Under the pieces are notes generated by a model, which made no database searches, was not told the DNA's origin, and saw only the letters and a program-made list of their open reading frames with translations. This document shows positions 17,700-27,722 of a stretch of 64,000 bases of DNA, in pieces (the stretch's first letter is position 1; each line of letters starts with the position of its first letter). The translations under genes and the position numbers were made by a program. This DNA comes from Treponema phagedenis. Lineage in GTDB: Bacteria; Spirochaetota; Spirochaetia; Treponematales; Treponemataceae. The stretch spans positions 620,001 to 684,000 of the forward strand of contig NZ_CP042818.1 of the NCBI RefSeq assembly GCF_008153345.1, given 5' to 3'.

Positions 17700-18677
17700 T
17701 TATTTTTTTGCCGCTTGTTGGTACATGCGCCAAGTAGATTCTATTAAGGTGTCTACATCGGAGTAGCGGGGGGTCCAGCCAATGGTTTCGCGGGCGCGGG
17801 CGGAGGTCGCGTAGAGTTCCGCGGGATCTCCTGCGCGTCGTCCGACGTAGCGGGCGGGGATTTCTTTGCCGGTAATTTTTCGCGCCGCTTCCAGCATTTC
17901 GGTAACGGTAATGCCGGTTTCGCTGCCAAGGTTTACAATTAAGCTTTCGTTTTTTGCATCGATGTATTGCAGCGCATTTACATGCGCTTCAGCTAAATCG
18001 CTGACATGCACATAATCGCGAATGCAGGTACCGTCGCGCGTGTCATAATCACTGCCGAATATTTGCAACTCTTTGCGCATGCCGGCGGCGGTTTCCATAA
18101 TAATCGGCAAAAGGTTTTGAGGATTTTTTTCCAAGCCCGGCACATCGCCTTCGGGGTCATAGCCCGCCGCATTAAAATATCGCAGCGAGGCAAATTTCAG
18201 GTTTTTTAAGCGATCATACCATTGCAAGAATTCTTCGGTTTTCAACTTGGTAAAGCCGTAATAGCTTTCGGGGTTTTTCGGATGTTTTTCGTCTATGGGC
18301 AAGTACTGCGGAGAGCCGTATACCGCCGCCGAAGAAGAAAATACAAAACGCAGACAGCCGTATTTCACTGCCGTATTCAGGATATTCATCGTTGCGGAAA
18401 TATTATTGATTGAATACTTTTCGGGCTTTTCCATTGACTCGCCAACCGCTTTAAAAGCCGCCAAATACACCGCGCCGTCAAAGCCGCGCGCAAAGGCTGC
18501 CTCAATATCATCTGCGTGGCGGCAATCGCCTGCAATAAACTCGGCATCGTCAAACAAATTGCAAAGCATTCCGGATGAAAGATTATCAAAAACCGTTACC
18601 GCATGTCCGGCTTTCAACATTGCTTTTACCACATGACTTCCGATATATCCCGCTCCGCCAATTACTAAAACTCTCAT
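17700..18677 (-). CDS. galE: UDP-glucose 4-epimerase
   Basis: A 325-residue SDR epimerase interconverting UDP-glucose and UDP-galactose. NAD-binding GGAGYIGSH is at residues 7-15, the catalytic YYGFTKLK (Tyr-x-x-x-Lys) near 141, and NLGSETGITVTEML near 251 is typical of GalE. A GGAGG Shine-Dalgarno precedes ATG 18677. It supplies galactose for surface glycans or allows galactose use. Close relatives also epimerise GlcNAc, so specificity is not certain. Confidence 0.92.
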   Translation of the reverse strand: MRVLVIGGAGYIGSHVVKAMLKAGHAVTVFDNLSSGMLCNLFDDAEFIAGDCRHADDIEAAFARGFDGAVYLAAFKAVGESMEKPEKYSINNISATMNILNTAVKYGCLRFVFSSSAAVYGSPQYLPIDEKHPKNPESYYGFTKLKTEEFLQWYDRLKNLKFASLRYFNAAGYDPEGDVPGLEKNPQNLLPIIMETAAGMRKELQIFGSDYDTRDGTCIRDYVHVSDLAEAHVNALQYIDAKNESLIVNLGSETGITVTEMLEAARKITGKEIPARYVGRRAGDPAELYATSARARETIGWTPRYSDVDTLIESTWRMYQQAAKK

Positions 18678-18748
18678 CCTAAAAACCTCCGCAATTGCAT
18701 TTCACATCGCAGCACCGCTGAACGGCGCTCATTTTTATACTGCTCAAG

Positions 18749-19459
18749 TTACCTGCCCGGGAAAGGGCTGTAACTTACGTCATAATCGTAGACATCAAGA
18801 TCCTCGTGTTTTTTTACAAAATCAATAACCTTATAGGTAATCGGGGTAAAAACCACTTCGATGGCTGTCTTAAATATATAGTTTGAAAAAGCCATAATTG
18901 CAAGGACGGTAAAACTGTACACGCCGGCAAAAGCGATAGTAACAAAAATTACGCTGTCCAAAAGTTCTCCGACAAGCGTTGATCCGATAGTGCGCGCCCA
19001 AAGGTGTCTGCCCCGTGTAGCTACTTTCATTTTTGAAAGCACAACGGAATTTGAATACTCTCCGATAAAATACCCGAAGGCACTGCCGAGCATAATACGC
19101 GGCATTTGCAATAGAATGTTTTCAAAATCCTTTTGAAACGTCCACTCCTGTTCCGCAGGCAGCACACTGACAAGCCAAATATTTGCCGACATAAAAACCA
19201 ACATAATAAAGCCCGTCCAAATCACTTTCCGCGAATCCTTGTAGCCGTACACCTCGGCAAGCACATCGCCGAAAATATACGAAAAAGGAAAAAGAAGCGT
19301 TCCCCCGTCAAACACAAAGGGACCGAGCTGCACCATTTTTGATGCCAAAATATTTGATAACAACAAAATACCGACAAAGAGTCCGGAAATAACCGGCAAG
19401 AAATTCTTTTTCTTAGGAGAAACAATCGGTGTTTCCATTTGCATAACTGTGTTTTCCAT
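18749..19459 (-). CDS. Queuosine-precursor transporter (YhhQ/VUT family)
   Basis: A 236-residue integral membrane protein of the VUT-1 family (COG1738), whose members import queuosine precursors. About six hydrophobic helices are visible, with family stretches GGTLLFPFSYIFGDVLAEVYG and RTIGSTLVGELLDSVIF. The frame is open to 19576, but the first 39 residues read into insertion-sequence DNA, so I take ATG 19459. No clear Shine-Dalgarno is visible. A TATACT-like -10 box ends about 7 bases before this ATG, so a very short leader is possible. The ISAs1-type remnant starts 55 bp upstream and may have replaced the native promoter. Confidence 0.8.
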   Translation of the reverse strand: MENTVMQMETPIVSPKKKNFLPVISGLFVGILLLSNILASKMVQLGPFVFDGGTLLFPFSYIFGDVLAEVYGYKDSRKVIWTGFIMLVFMSANIWLVSVLPAEQEWTFQKDFENILLQMPRIMLGSAFGYFIGEYSNSVVLSKMKVATRGRHLWARTIGSTLVGELLDSVIFVTIAFAGVYSFTVLAIMAFSNYIFKTAIEVVFTPITYKVIDFVKKHEDLDVYDYDVSYSPFPGR

Positions 19460-19513
19460 GCGCAACAGTATAATTAAAAAGTGAAAAAATGAATAGAGGA
19501 CAAACCATGACTT

Positions 19514-20502
19514 CACGACAAGAGCTGAGAAAACTCTTCTCATGTACGGCGGATAATCAGGCGATACAAAGTCCAAAAAATATTTTATAAAAAATCACTG
19601 TTATTGAAGAGTTGGCAGATACCCGCCAACAATGAAAAGTAAAACATACACTATCCGATATCATTTTTATCGCTCTCGTTGCAACAATCGCAAATGCCGA
19701 TGAATGGACTGAAATAGAAATGTTTGCACAAAAAAATGAACAGTTTTTTAAACAATATATTGCACTTGAAAACGGCATCCCGACACATGACACCATCCGC
19801 CGTGTTATGGCCCATCGGAACACAAATGAACATTGCAAAAATGATAAAAAAAGAGTGCAAAGCTGATTATGTTCTTGCGGTAAAGGAGAATCAAAAAACG
19901 CTCTACGATGATATTTCTGACTATTTTCGTATTGACGAAATAAGAGAAAACCTTACAGCGTGCGAAAATTACCGAAGTACATCTGAAAAAGCACACGGAC
20001 AATTTGAAACAAGAAACTTTTATATAACTGATGACATTGCATGGCTTTCAAATAAGAGCAAGTGGGAAGGCATAAAAAGTATCGGCATGGTAGAAACCGT
20101 TATCACAAAAGGAGAGAAAACGACCATCGAACGGCGGTATTACATCAGTTCTTTGGCTACTCATATCGACTTATTTATGAAAGCGGTGCGCGGGCATTGG
20201 GCGATAGAAAGTATGCATTGGCATTTGGATGTTACGTTCAAAGAAGATGCGAACACCACGATAGACAAGAATGCCGCAACGAACCAAAACATTATTCGCA
20301 AATGGGCACTTGCAATTCTTAAACGGGTAGAACATATCCACGGCAAAAATATTCAGGTGAAAGCTAAGCGCTACGCAATGAGTTTAGACCCGTTCGGCAG
20401 TTTAGCACAAGCATTATCAATCTAATTCTTCACGAAACACTTAAAAAAAAGATTATTTTTACTGCAAAGGAAAGAATAAAAATCTTCTTAGCTCTTGTCC
20501 TG
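19514..20502 (+). mobile_element. ISAs1-family insertion sequence, internally deleted
   Basis: Bounded by CACGACAAGAGCTGAGAAA on the left and its near-complement ending TTAGCTCTTGTCCTG on the right. The transposase is broken (see 19562-20425). No flanking target duplication is seen, so the insertion is old. It sits directly upstream of the queuosine-precursor transporter. Its ends resemble those of the two MITEs at 634 and 13315. Confidence 0.75.
19562..20425 (+). pseudogene. ISAs1-family transposase, broken
   Basis: The N-terminal part (IIFIALVATIANADEWTEIE, then NGIPTHDTIRRVMA) and the C-terminal part (KADYVLAVKENQ, then AVRGHWAIESMHWHLDV) of an ISAs1 transposase are present. They lie in different frames and are joined near 19808. 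About 100-130 residues with the first catalytic Asp are missing, and an in-frame stop follows ELADTRQQ. The 234-codon open frame from 19724 is only the surviving 3' half read from an accidental ATG, so the enzyme cannot be active. Confidence 0.8.
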
Positions 20503-20748
20503 GGTGCTATCTTTATTTAATTAAGATGTTAGTTTTTCTATGATATTTGAGGTGTTTTTTCAGCTTATCTTTTATGATATTTTTTTTGAACCCACCATAA
20601 TCAAAACTTCAGAGAAAGGTTTGTCGGACATCTCTAAAAGCTAATCAAGTTTTTAAAAATGTCCGAGTATAAATTTTATTTGTATAAAAGCCAGTATGAT
20701 TGTATTGATCTAATGTTCTTTAAACCTAAATAATTTTCGGTATACGCT

Positions 20749-22932
20749 TTATACTTTAAATTTCTTAACCTCATTTGCCAATTTTTCAATACTCTCTTTG
20801 TTTTTTTGTGTGATTTCGTTTACTTCCTGTACCGCGTTATTTATTTGAATTGCGCCCGATGCCATTTCATCCATACTGTCGGTAATAAGACGAGTAAGTT
20901 CATCAAGTTTTTGCATTTCCAGTGCGACACTTTCTCCTCCCGTAAGCATTTCTGCAGAACCGTTTTTAACTTGTACGGTAACATTGTTAATTTCTTTAAT
21001 TGCACTTAGCACTTCAATTCCGCTCTGCTTTTGTTCCTGCATAGCTTCCATCAGTCGATTGCTTGTGTCTTTTACCTGTCCGGATAATTCGAAAATTGCA
21101 TTAAACTTATCTTTTACTGTTTGAGAAGAAATAGATAAGGTTTCAATTTCTCCGGAAAGTGTTTTTAATGTTGTTGTGATGTTTTTTCCTTGTGTGCTTG
21201 ATTCTTCGGCAAGCTTTCTGATTTCATCGGCAACAACCGCAAAGCCTTTTCCGGAATCGCCCGCATGAGCTGCTTCAATTGCCGCATTCATTGCAAGTAG
21301 ATTGGTTTGACTTGCAATATGTTGGATAATAGAACTTGCTTCAAGAAGCCCGCCGGATTCATTCGCTATTTGTTGCATCACATGGTTTGAAGTTACAATA
21401 GTATCTTTTCCGTCTGCTGTTGCGGATGCAAGTTCTTTGATAGCAATATTCGCCTTTTCAAGGATTTGGGTAATGGATGCAATATTTGAAACCATTTGTT
21501 CTATCGACGATGCAGATTCTGCAACGCTTGTTGCCTGACTTTCAATGCTTCCGTTTAACTGCTTAATAGTTCTGACAATTTCTTCAACGGTTGCCGCTGT
21601 TTCCGCAACACTCGCCGCTTGAGTTAATGTCTGTTGTTTCACGCCGTTTATATTTGAATTTATTTGATTTACCGCCGATGCCGTTTCCGTCATATTTGTA
21701 GAAAGCTTCACTCCTACTTCTTTAAGAGTTATCGTATTTTTATTTACCGCATCAACTGAGTCTCGAATCTTTTTAATTGTTTCATTAAAGTACTGAGATA
21801 AATCCGTCATTTCATCATTTCCGATAAGCGGTAAACTTACAGTAAGATCTCCGTCCCCGCGCGAAATATTTTGTAGTGTGGTAACTACCTGTTGTATGGA
21901 ATGCATAATTGCTTTCATCATGAGTATAATGGCGAGCAAGGCAGTAGCGATAATTCCGGCTGTAATAAAAAAGAGCGTACGTTTCATATTGCCAAGCACA
22001 CCCATAAACTCCGAGTAAGGAGCGGTAACAACAATCGTCCATCCTGTATGCATTCTTGCCGAAGATGCAATTTGTAAAATATTTTCTTTTTTATAAACAT
22101 CAACGGTTGGGGTTTCCGATTGTATCGCCTGTTTAATAAATGAAGCAGCTGATGCAAAAGAGTTGTCCGATTCGGCAAGAGCAAAGATATTCATCTTTTC
22201 GCTAACTTTTTCTATATCCTTGTGCGCAATTATCGTACCGTCGGAATCTACAACGTAGCAATACCCTTTATTGCCGACAAGAATATCTTTTACTTCATTT
22301 GATAAGGCGGTATCTTCTACATCCATTGCGATAACACCGATTATTTTTTGCTCGCCATCATACACAGGGAGAGAAATTGTTATAACCATTTCTTGTGTTG
22401 TTATTGAAATATAGGGAGAAGAAACATAAATTGTTCCGGGTATAGCTTTTGTATACCACTCACGTTTTCTCATATCTGAAAGCGAGCCGTCATATGAATG
22501 AAAGTATCCTGCTGCATCCACAATCCAAAGTTTTTGTAACACTACATCATTTTGTAATGCCTGTGATTTTTTTCGTTTTGTTTTTTGATTATATGCATCG
22601 CGTTCTTCACGTAATAGCAACATTTTTTCAGGGAATGATATATTTCTGTCGCGTATTTGCGGCATTTGTCCTATTCCGTCTAAGAATTGAATGAGTACAT
22701 TTAATCGTGCGTTAAGTACTTTTGCAATGGTTGCTGCATGATTGATAAAATGCGCATTCACTTCGTTCGCAAGCATTCTTTGTGCTAAAAGAACAGAAGC
22801 CGAACCGACAAAAAAACAGCTTAAAAAAACCAAACAACTGCACACTAACAAGATTTTGTTGCGAATAGAAAAGCGTTTAGTTTTTTTTCGTATTTGTGTA
22901 TAGGGAACATTGTTCTCCGTTTTATAATTCAT
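20749..22932 (-). CDS. Methyl-accepting chemotaxis protein (Cache type)
   Basis: A 727-residue chemoreceptor. A cytoplasmic basic N-terminus is followed by TM1 (about residues 27-50) and a periplasmic dCache-like sensor (about 55-330, with [19 protein letters not shown]). TM2 (about 338-360), HAMP and a long helical signalling domain complete it. The hairpin tip contains [18 protein letters not shown] then [22 protein letters not shown] 22932 follows an AGGAGC Shine-Dalgarno. The signalling half is closely similar to that of the receptor at 57731-59851, a likely paralogue. Small-ligand sensing is inferred from the Cache fold. Confidence 0.93.
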   Translation of the reverse strand: MNYKTENNVPYTQIRKKTKRFSIRNKILLVCSCLVFLSCFFVGSASVLLAQRMLANEVNAHFINHAATIAKVLNARLNVLIQFLDGIGQMPQIRDRNISFPEKMLLLREERDAYNQKTKRKKSQALQNDVVLQKLWIVDAAGYFHSYDGSLSDMRKREWYTKAIPGTIYVSSPYISITTQEMVITISLPVYDGEQKIIGVIAMDVEDTALSNEVKDILVGNKGYCYVVDSDGTIIAHKDIEKVSEKMNIFALAESDNSFASAASFIKQAIQSETPTVDVYKKENILQIASSARMHTGWTIVVTAPYSEFMGVLGNMKRTLFFITAGIIATALLAIILMMKAIMHSIQQVVTTLQNISRGDGDLTVSLPLIGNDEMTDLSQYFNETIKKIRDSVDAVNKNTITLKEVGVKLSTNMTETASAVNQINSNINGVKQQTLTQAASVAETAATVEEIVRTIKQLNGSIESQATSVAESASSIEQMVSNIASITQILEKANIAIKELASATADGKDTIVTSNHVMQQIANESGGLLEASSIIQHIASQTNLLAMNAAIEAAHAGDSGKGFAVVADEIRKLAEESSTQGKNITTTLKTLSGEIETLSISSQTVKDKFNAIFELSGQVKDTSNRLMEAMQEQKQSGIEVLSAIKEINNVTVQVKNGSAEMLTGGESVALEMQKLDELTRLITDSMDEMASGAIQINNAVQEVNEITQKNKESIEKLANEVKKFKV

Positions 22933-23075
22933 ATAAATAGCTCCTAAAAATTTAAACGCAGTATAACATAGTTTTTTATTACGTGCAAACGACAGCAATG
23001 CTTTATAACAGGGGTACGCATGAAAAAAATAACTGACATTAAGAAGAGTAAAAACTATTTACATAATAGAGAATT

Positions 23076-23249
23076 GCGTTAGGCGGGCGGAGGGCGGCGA
23101 AGCGCTTTTTCAAAAGCGCGAAGCCGGATCCTTTTTGCGCGCCTAAAATAGCGCAAAAAGAGCCGCAGGCGATAGCCGGAGCCCGTAGCACGCCGCCCCT
23201 CCGAACGGCGTTGGCAAAAACTAAAAACGTCGTGCGGAGGGGAACGCCC
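23076..23249. repeat. 192-bp-type structured repeat, copy 2 (174 bp)
   Basis: Begins GCGTTAGGC and ends GAACGCCC. The central core matches copies 1 and 3 almost exactly, but the variable hairpin is replaced by CCCCTCCG/CGGAGGGG with a different loop. It fills most of the intergenic gap 22933-23329, where I see no gene. Confidence 0.7.
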
Positions 23250-23329
23250 GAATGATTTATATTTACTAAAATTTCAGTTGTTGAGTTAAAATCCAAAATC
23301 AGAAAATGTTTTAGGACGTTTTAATTATT

Positions 23330-23953
23330 TTATCTTTTAATAAAATGAGTTCGGACGGTTTGCTCAATTTCAGGAAGAGGTTGATTGCCTTCTTTTATGC
23401 TCTTTAACATCCATGCCATGTTATAGCCGAGTGTGCGCATAGTTTGTAAACCTTCCTCATCTTGCATAACATCTTCCGGAGTAAATCCGTGAACTGCATT
23501 CCAATAATTAGAGGAAACAATCGGCATTCGACTGATAGTAAAATATTTATTCAGCCGATCGATAGTGGCTGTTGTGCCGGCTCTTCGTGCGCTTGCGACA
23601 GCGGCGGAGGGTTTAAATCGGTAAATTGACGGATCAGTTGCGGAATAAAAAATACGATCAAGCAATGTGCACAATGCTCCGTTCGGGCCGGCGTAATATA
23701 CGGGAGAGCCGACAATAAATCCGTCAGCTTCTTTTAATTTTTGCTGGATTGTATTTGCGGGGTCATCATCGAATATACACTTTCCGAGTTTATAACAGGC
23801 ATTGCAGGCAATGCAGCCGTGAACCGGTTTGGTGCCGATATGAAAAATTTCATAGTCAACATTATTTTTTCGCAATGCCTTTCCTATTTCGACAAGAGCT
23901 GTATACACACAGCCTGTTTTATGCGGACTGCCATTAATCATCAAAACGTTCAT
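23330..23953 (-). CDS. NAD(P)H-dependent FMN reductase-like flavodoxin-fold protein
   Basis: A 207-residue protein of the NADPH-dependent FMN reductase/iron-sulfur flavoprotein family. The N-terminal FMN phosphate loop is MINGSPHKTG (residues 5-14). A cluster CIACNACYKLGKC near 52-64 is typical of flavodoxin-family redox proteins. GSPVYYAGPNGALCTLLDR follows near 96-114, the usual FMN-binding second loop. The cysteines may coordinate an iron-sulfur cluster or act in catalysis. A GGAGGAAA Shine-Dalgarno lies upstream. Confidence 0.82.
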   Translation of the reverse strand: MNVLMINGSPHKTGCVYTALVEIGKALRKNNVDYEIFHIGTKPVHGCIACNACYKLGKCIFDDDPANTIQQKLKEADGFIVGSPVYYAGPNGALCTLLDRIFYSATDPSIYRFKPSAAVASARRAGTTATIDRLNKYFTISRMPIVSSNYWNAVHGFTPEDVMQDEEGLQTMRTLGYNMAWMLKSIKEGNQPLPEIEQTVRTHFIKR

Positions 23954-24081
23954 ACTCTTTTTCCTCCGTCGTTTTTATTAACTCTGATGCATTTTACATT
24001 TAGAGATTTCCAATAATTATTATTTACTTTTATAATATACGTAATCATAACCTTTTTAGTTTTTGTTTCCAAGTCTTTTTT

Positions 24082-24234
24082 AAAATAACGATCGAAACAT
24101 ATATCGGTGTGCATTTACGAAAAGTTATAAATGGAATTCCGGATGAGGTTTTAATTGAGGGCAGAGAAACTATTATTAAAAATGCAAAGTGGAAATCTTT
24201 TTCTTATTTTAAAGTGCACAAAAAGAATTGCTAA
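24082..24234 (+). pseudogene. Possible 3' remnant of a coding gene
   Basis: An open stretch without a start codon reads KITIETYIGVHLRKVINGIP, continues as a plausible soluble protein and ends at TAA (24232-24234). The amino-acid composition looks like protein, unlike the surrounding noise. No family is recognised. The rest of 23954-24480 shows nothing definable. Confidence 0.25.
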
Positions 24235-24480
24235 TGCTTTGTTTTCGTGTTGGTTATAAAACTTCAAACCTGCAAGTTTAAAACAAAATTCTGAATTTTC
24301 GGTTTTAGATATTGTTTAAAAATGTCTGTGATTCTGTCGGCGGCTTGTAAATATTCAGCGTTGCTGTTTAAGAAAAGCAAGCAGAACTATCTTGATGAGT
24401 AATTCAAATAAGCGCTTATTAAAGTGCGCTTAAAAATAGGTATACAAAGTTTTTTAAATAAAAATGAGCAGTGTTTAGAG

Positions 24481-25305
24481 TCAAATCCCGCGTGGGGCTT
24501 TGACGGGGTCAATCGGTTTGTTTTTATTATAAACCATAAAATACAGCAATGATTTTTTAGAAATTGCATCCGATCCGACCGTTCCAATGGATTGCCCAAC
24601 CTTAATTGGCGCTCCGGCGGAAACCGCAATGCTTTCAAGCCCGCCATATACATATACGTAATTTGCTTTTGATTGAATAAAAACTACTTGTCCGTATCCG
24701 CGATGATTTCCTCCATAAACAACTGTTCCCGATGCAATTGCCTTTGCCTGTTCTCCTTTTTTTGCTTCCAGTACAACTCCATATAACTTGCCGTTCAAAT
24801 AGGAAATTTTTTTAGTTTCTACCGGCCACAGCAATGAAGTATCAATCTTTATATTAGTATAATTTCTCGGATCTTGCAGGGGAATAACAGGGGTCTCATT
24901 TTTTTTATTGCTTTCAGCTTTTGACGGTGCGCTTGCAACAACGGTTTTTGAGGAATTGTTTTTTTGAACAATCAATATATCACCGGGACGAATTATTGAT
25001 TGAGCGCTAAGCCCATTCAGCTTTCGCAATTCATCAATGGAGCAACCGGAAGCGCGCGCAATGCTATATAATGTATCACCTTTTTGCACAATATAGGTAT
25101 TCGGAATAATAATTTTCTGTCCAATTTTAATCTTTGACGGGTCTGAAATATTATTATGTGCCATCAGCACCGACGGCGGAATCCGATATTTTTTACTTAA
25201 CCCATACACCGTATCTCCTTTTTGAATGGTATACACTGTATCCGCCGCAAAAATAAAGGAAAAAGAGAAAAGAGAAAAAAATATCGCCGATAAAAACCTA
25301 TTCAT
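24481..25305 (-). CDS. LysM protein with degenerate M23 peptidase domain
   Basis: A 274-residue exported protein. The signal peptide (MNRFLSAIFFSLFSFSFIFA) is followed by two LysM peptidoglycan-binding repeats (about residues 24-68 and 72-116, with YTIQKGDTVYGLSKKY and YIVQKGDTLYSIARASG). A Ser/Lys linker leads to a C-terminal M23/LytM fold (about 185-274). The zinc-ligand positions are lost: the usual AH and HFE/HxH motifs read YGGLE and LYFMVY. It is therefore probably not a hydrolase but a NlpD/EnvC-like activator of an amidase. ATG 25305 is chosen because it starts the signal peptide. It is divergent from flbB across a 318-bp gap without other genes. Confidence 0.82.
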   Translation of the reverse strand: MNRFLSAIFFSLFSFSFIFAADTVYTIQKGDTVYGLSKKYRIPPSVLMAHNNISDPSKIKIGQKIIIPNTYIVQKGDTLYSIARASGCSIDELRKLNGLSAQSIIRPGDILIVQKNNSSKTVVASAPSKAESNKKNETPVIPLQDPRNYTNIKIDTSLLWPVETKKISYLNGKLYGVVLEAKKGEQAKAIASGTVVYGGNHRGYGQVVFIQSKANYVYVYGGLESIAVSAGAPIKVGQSIGTVGSDAISKKSLLYFMVYNKNKPIDPVKAPRGI

Positions 25306-25623
25306 ACACTCTTTTATTGTCGGTTTTTTTATAAAAAGCATGAGGCTTTTTGCCATCGGAAATTTCAAGGTTTCTTTGCCTAAGCTCCGACAAAAGCTCG
25401 CATACAGCCGGTTTTGAAGAAGCTTAAAACAGCAACACTCATGTAAAGTATTACTTCAATTCTTTATGTATAAGCTTGAAGCTCCCACTTGTAAGAGAGT
25501 CCTTAAAAAGAGTATACTTTTAGAGGTTTATTTTCTGTAGTTTATTTGAAAATTTACCGAAATTCTTTGTGTACAATACTAATAAATAAAAAATACAGTG
25601 AAAACGGCAAAGGGAGGATCCGC

Positions 25624-26241
25624 ATGAAGGGATCAATCGGACGAATTATTGTTTTACTTTTGTTAATTATTATACTCGCACTTGGCGGGATGTTATGGTT
25701 TGACTATTTGGGTATTATGAATGCGCGCGGACTTTTTTCTCCGGTGTATGCCTTATTCGGATTGAAAACACCGAGCGGGATAACTTCAAAACAAAGCGAC
25801 CGAGCAGATATCGATGCTGATCGATATGCAAAAAGGCTTGAAGCTTTGGAAGTTCGCTCTCAGGAGCTTGATAAGCAAAATGCGGAAATAATAGAAAAGC
25901 AAAAAGAGAATGAGCAAATTTCTCAAGAGCTTGATGATCGTTTACAGGCTATTGAGGATAAGGAAAAGTCTTATAATATGCTTATTGCCGAAGCTGATGA
26001 TCGAAATACAAATATTAAAAAAGTAGCCGATTATGTAAGCGGTATGCGGCCGGAAAATGCGGTTCCTATTTTTCTTAATATGGATGATCAGGATATTATT
26101 GCCGTATTTGTTATGGTTGATGAAACGGCAAAAAAGAATAATAAAAATTCAATGGTGCCCTACTGGCTTTCCTTGATGCCGCCCGAACGTGCCGCTGAAA
26201 TCCAGCGAAAAATGGCAAATAAACCCGCAACTATTCCTTAA
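25624..26241 (+). CDS. flbB: FlbB/MotE-like flagellar collar protein
   Basis: A 205-residue protein with one N-terminal membrane helix (about residues 9-30), a coiled coil (about 65-125, with EVRSQELDKQNAEIIEKQKE) and a C-terminal MotE-type domain (about 140-195, VADYVSGMRPENAVPIFLNM). In spirochaetes FlbB builds the collar of the periplasmic flagellar motor and recruits stator proteins. The ATG at 25624 follows a strong GGGAGG. An in-frame ATG 78 bases upstream lacks the motif. MotE and FlbB share this layout; spirochaete context favours FlbB. Confidence 0.75.
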   Translation: MKGSIGRIIVLLLLIIILALGGMLWFDYLGIMNARGLFSPVYALFGLKTPSGITSKQSDRADIDADRYAKRLEALEVRSQELDKQNAEIIEKQKENEQISQELDDRLQAIEDKEKSYNMLIAEADDRNTNIKKVADYVSGMRPENAVPIFLNMDDQDIIAVFVMVDETAKKNNKNSMVPYWLSLMPPERAAEIQRKMANKPATIP

Positions 26242-26244
26242 GGT

Positions 26245-27714
26245 ATGCAGTTTCCGACACTCTCCTTTGCCTTTTTTTTAGCTGTTGTTTGGTTCTTTTA
26301 TTGGTATATATTTCGACTGAAAACACAAAGACTCTATCTTTTAACCGTTGCCGGATATTTTTTTGTTTTTTCTTGGGATTGGCGGTTTTGCGTTTTGCTC
26401 TTTGCTTCCTCGACTGCGGCGTATTACTTTGGCATTCTTATCGGTACGCAAAAAGACTATTTGCCCCGGAAAATTGTATTGATTGCGGCAACAACGGTGC
26501 ATGTTTTATTCCTTTGTTTTTTTAAATATTTCTATGAGATTTTAGCATTGCTCAACCAAAAATACCCGCAACTTTATGAAGCCTATCCGTTTCTGGCATC
26601 CTTACGTTATTACTCAATTTTAATGCCGCTCGGAGTTTCATATTACACGTTTAAGTGTTTAAGCTATATCTTTGATATTTATCTTTGTAAAATGCGACCG
26701 GTGCCGTTTATGCAAGTATTGCTTTACACCTCGTTTTTTCCGCAGATTTCCTCCGGCCCCATTGTGCAAGCGGAGTATTTTTTTACTCAATTACCCAAAA
26801 GCCTTTCCGCAGATTTTGACCGAAAAGCTTTACCAATCGCTTTTGACCGCGCCTCGTTATTAATCTTTTCGGGACTGATAAAAAAAACAGTGTTTGCAAG
26901 TTTTTTGACGGTGCTGGTTACCGATAAAATTTTTGCATCTCCCGGAATGTATAATACGATAGAACTTTTATTCGGAATCCTTTCGTATACCGCAATTATT
27001 TATTGTGATTTTTCAGGCTATAGCGACATGGCAATCGGGATAGCCTTATTGTTCGGTTTTCAAACGCCGAAAAATTTTAATCGTCCGTATATCTCCGATT
27101 CGGTAAGCGAATTTTGGCGGCGTTGGCATATATCTTTTTCTTCATGGTTACGAGAATACCTTTATTTTGCCTTGGGCGGTTCTCGGTACGGAACCTTACG
27201 CACTCTTTCTGCGCTTTTTATTACCATGCTTGTTGCGGGAATCTGGCATGGAGCTTCTTTTTGTTTTTTACTCTGGGGAAGTTTACAGGGACTTGCACTT
27301 TGTTTTGAGTATTTTATATATCCAAAACAAAGCGCAAAGAGGGATGAAGTCGCTACAATGGGGGTAACAACGCACAGTTCAAAGCATAGCACACTGCGCA
27401 TTATTTTAGTTTTTATCTTTGTGAATATAAGTTGGCTTATTTTTCGTTCCCCCTCTCTTTCTGAACTTCAACTATACTTTTTTTCGTTAAAAAATATTAC
27501 CAAACCTTTTTTGTTGATACGCCCGCTTACAGTTATTATTTTATTTTTTTCGCTTGCCATACAACTACCGTCTCCTTCTTTGCGAAAAAATATGTTTGGT
27601 GTATATAGCAGGCTCCCGCTTATTGTAAAAATCCTATGTGCAACGGCAGTACTGCTCGGTTTATCAACCGTATCAATGTCAGGAATCGCCCCCTTTATTT
27701 ATTTTAATTTTTAG
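26245..27714 (+). CDS. MBOAT O-acyltransferase (AlgI/DltB type)
   Basis: A 489-residue polytopic membrane protein. FLFTIFxY-like family segments occur throughout, with the signature NRPYISDSVSEFWRRWHISF near residues 278-297 and the catalytic GIWHGASFCFLLWG near 332-345, whose His is the active residue. AlgI/DltB proteins move acyl groups across the membrane to modify surface polymers. It starts 3 bp after flbB and ends 8 bp before the SGNH-type gene, so the pair looks like an O-acetylation module transcribed with flbB. The substrate polymer is unknown. Confidence 0.9.
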   Translation: MQFPTLSFAFFLAVVWFFYWYIFRLKTQRLYLLTVAGYFFVFSWDWRFCVLLFASSTAAYYFGILIGTQKDYLPRKIVLIAATTVHVLFLCFFKYFYEILALLNQKYPQLYEAYPFLASLRYYSILMPLGVSYYTFKCLSYIFDIYLCKMRPVPFMQVLLYTSFFPQISSGPIVQAEYFFTQLPKSLSADFDRKALPIAFDRASLLIFSGLIKKTVFASFLTVLVTDKIFASPGMYNTIELLFGILSYTAIIYCDFSGYSDMAIGIALLFGFQTPKNFNRPYISDSVSEFWRRWHISFSSWLREYLYFALGGSRYGTLRTLSALFITMLVAGIWHGASFCFLLWGSLQGLALCFEYFIYPKQSAKRDEVATMGVTTHSSKHSTLRIILVFIFVNISWLIFRSPSLSELQLYFFSLKNITKPFLLIRPLTVIILFFSLAIQLPSPSLRKNMFGVYSRLPLIVKILCATAVLLGLSTVSMSGIAPFIYFNF

Positions 27715-27722
27715 AGATAGAT

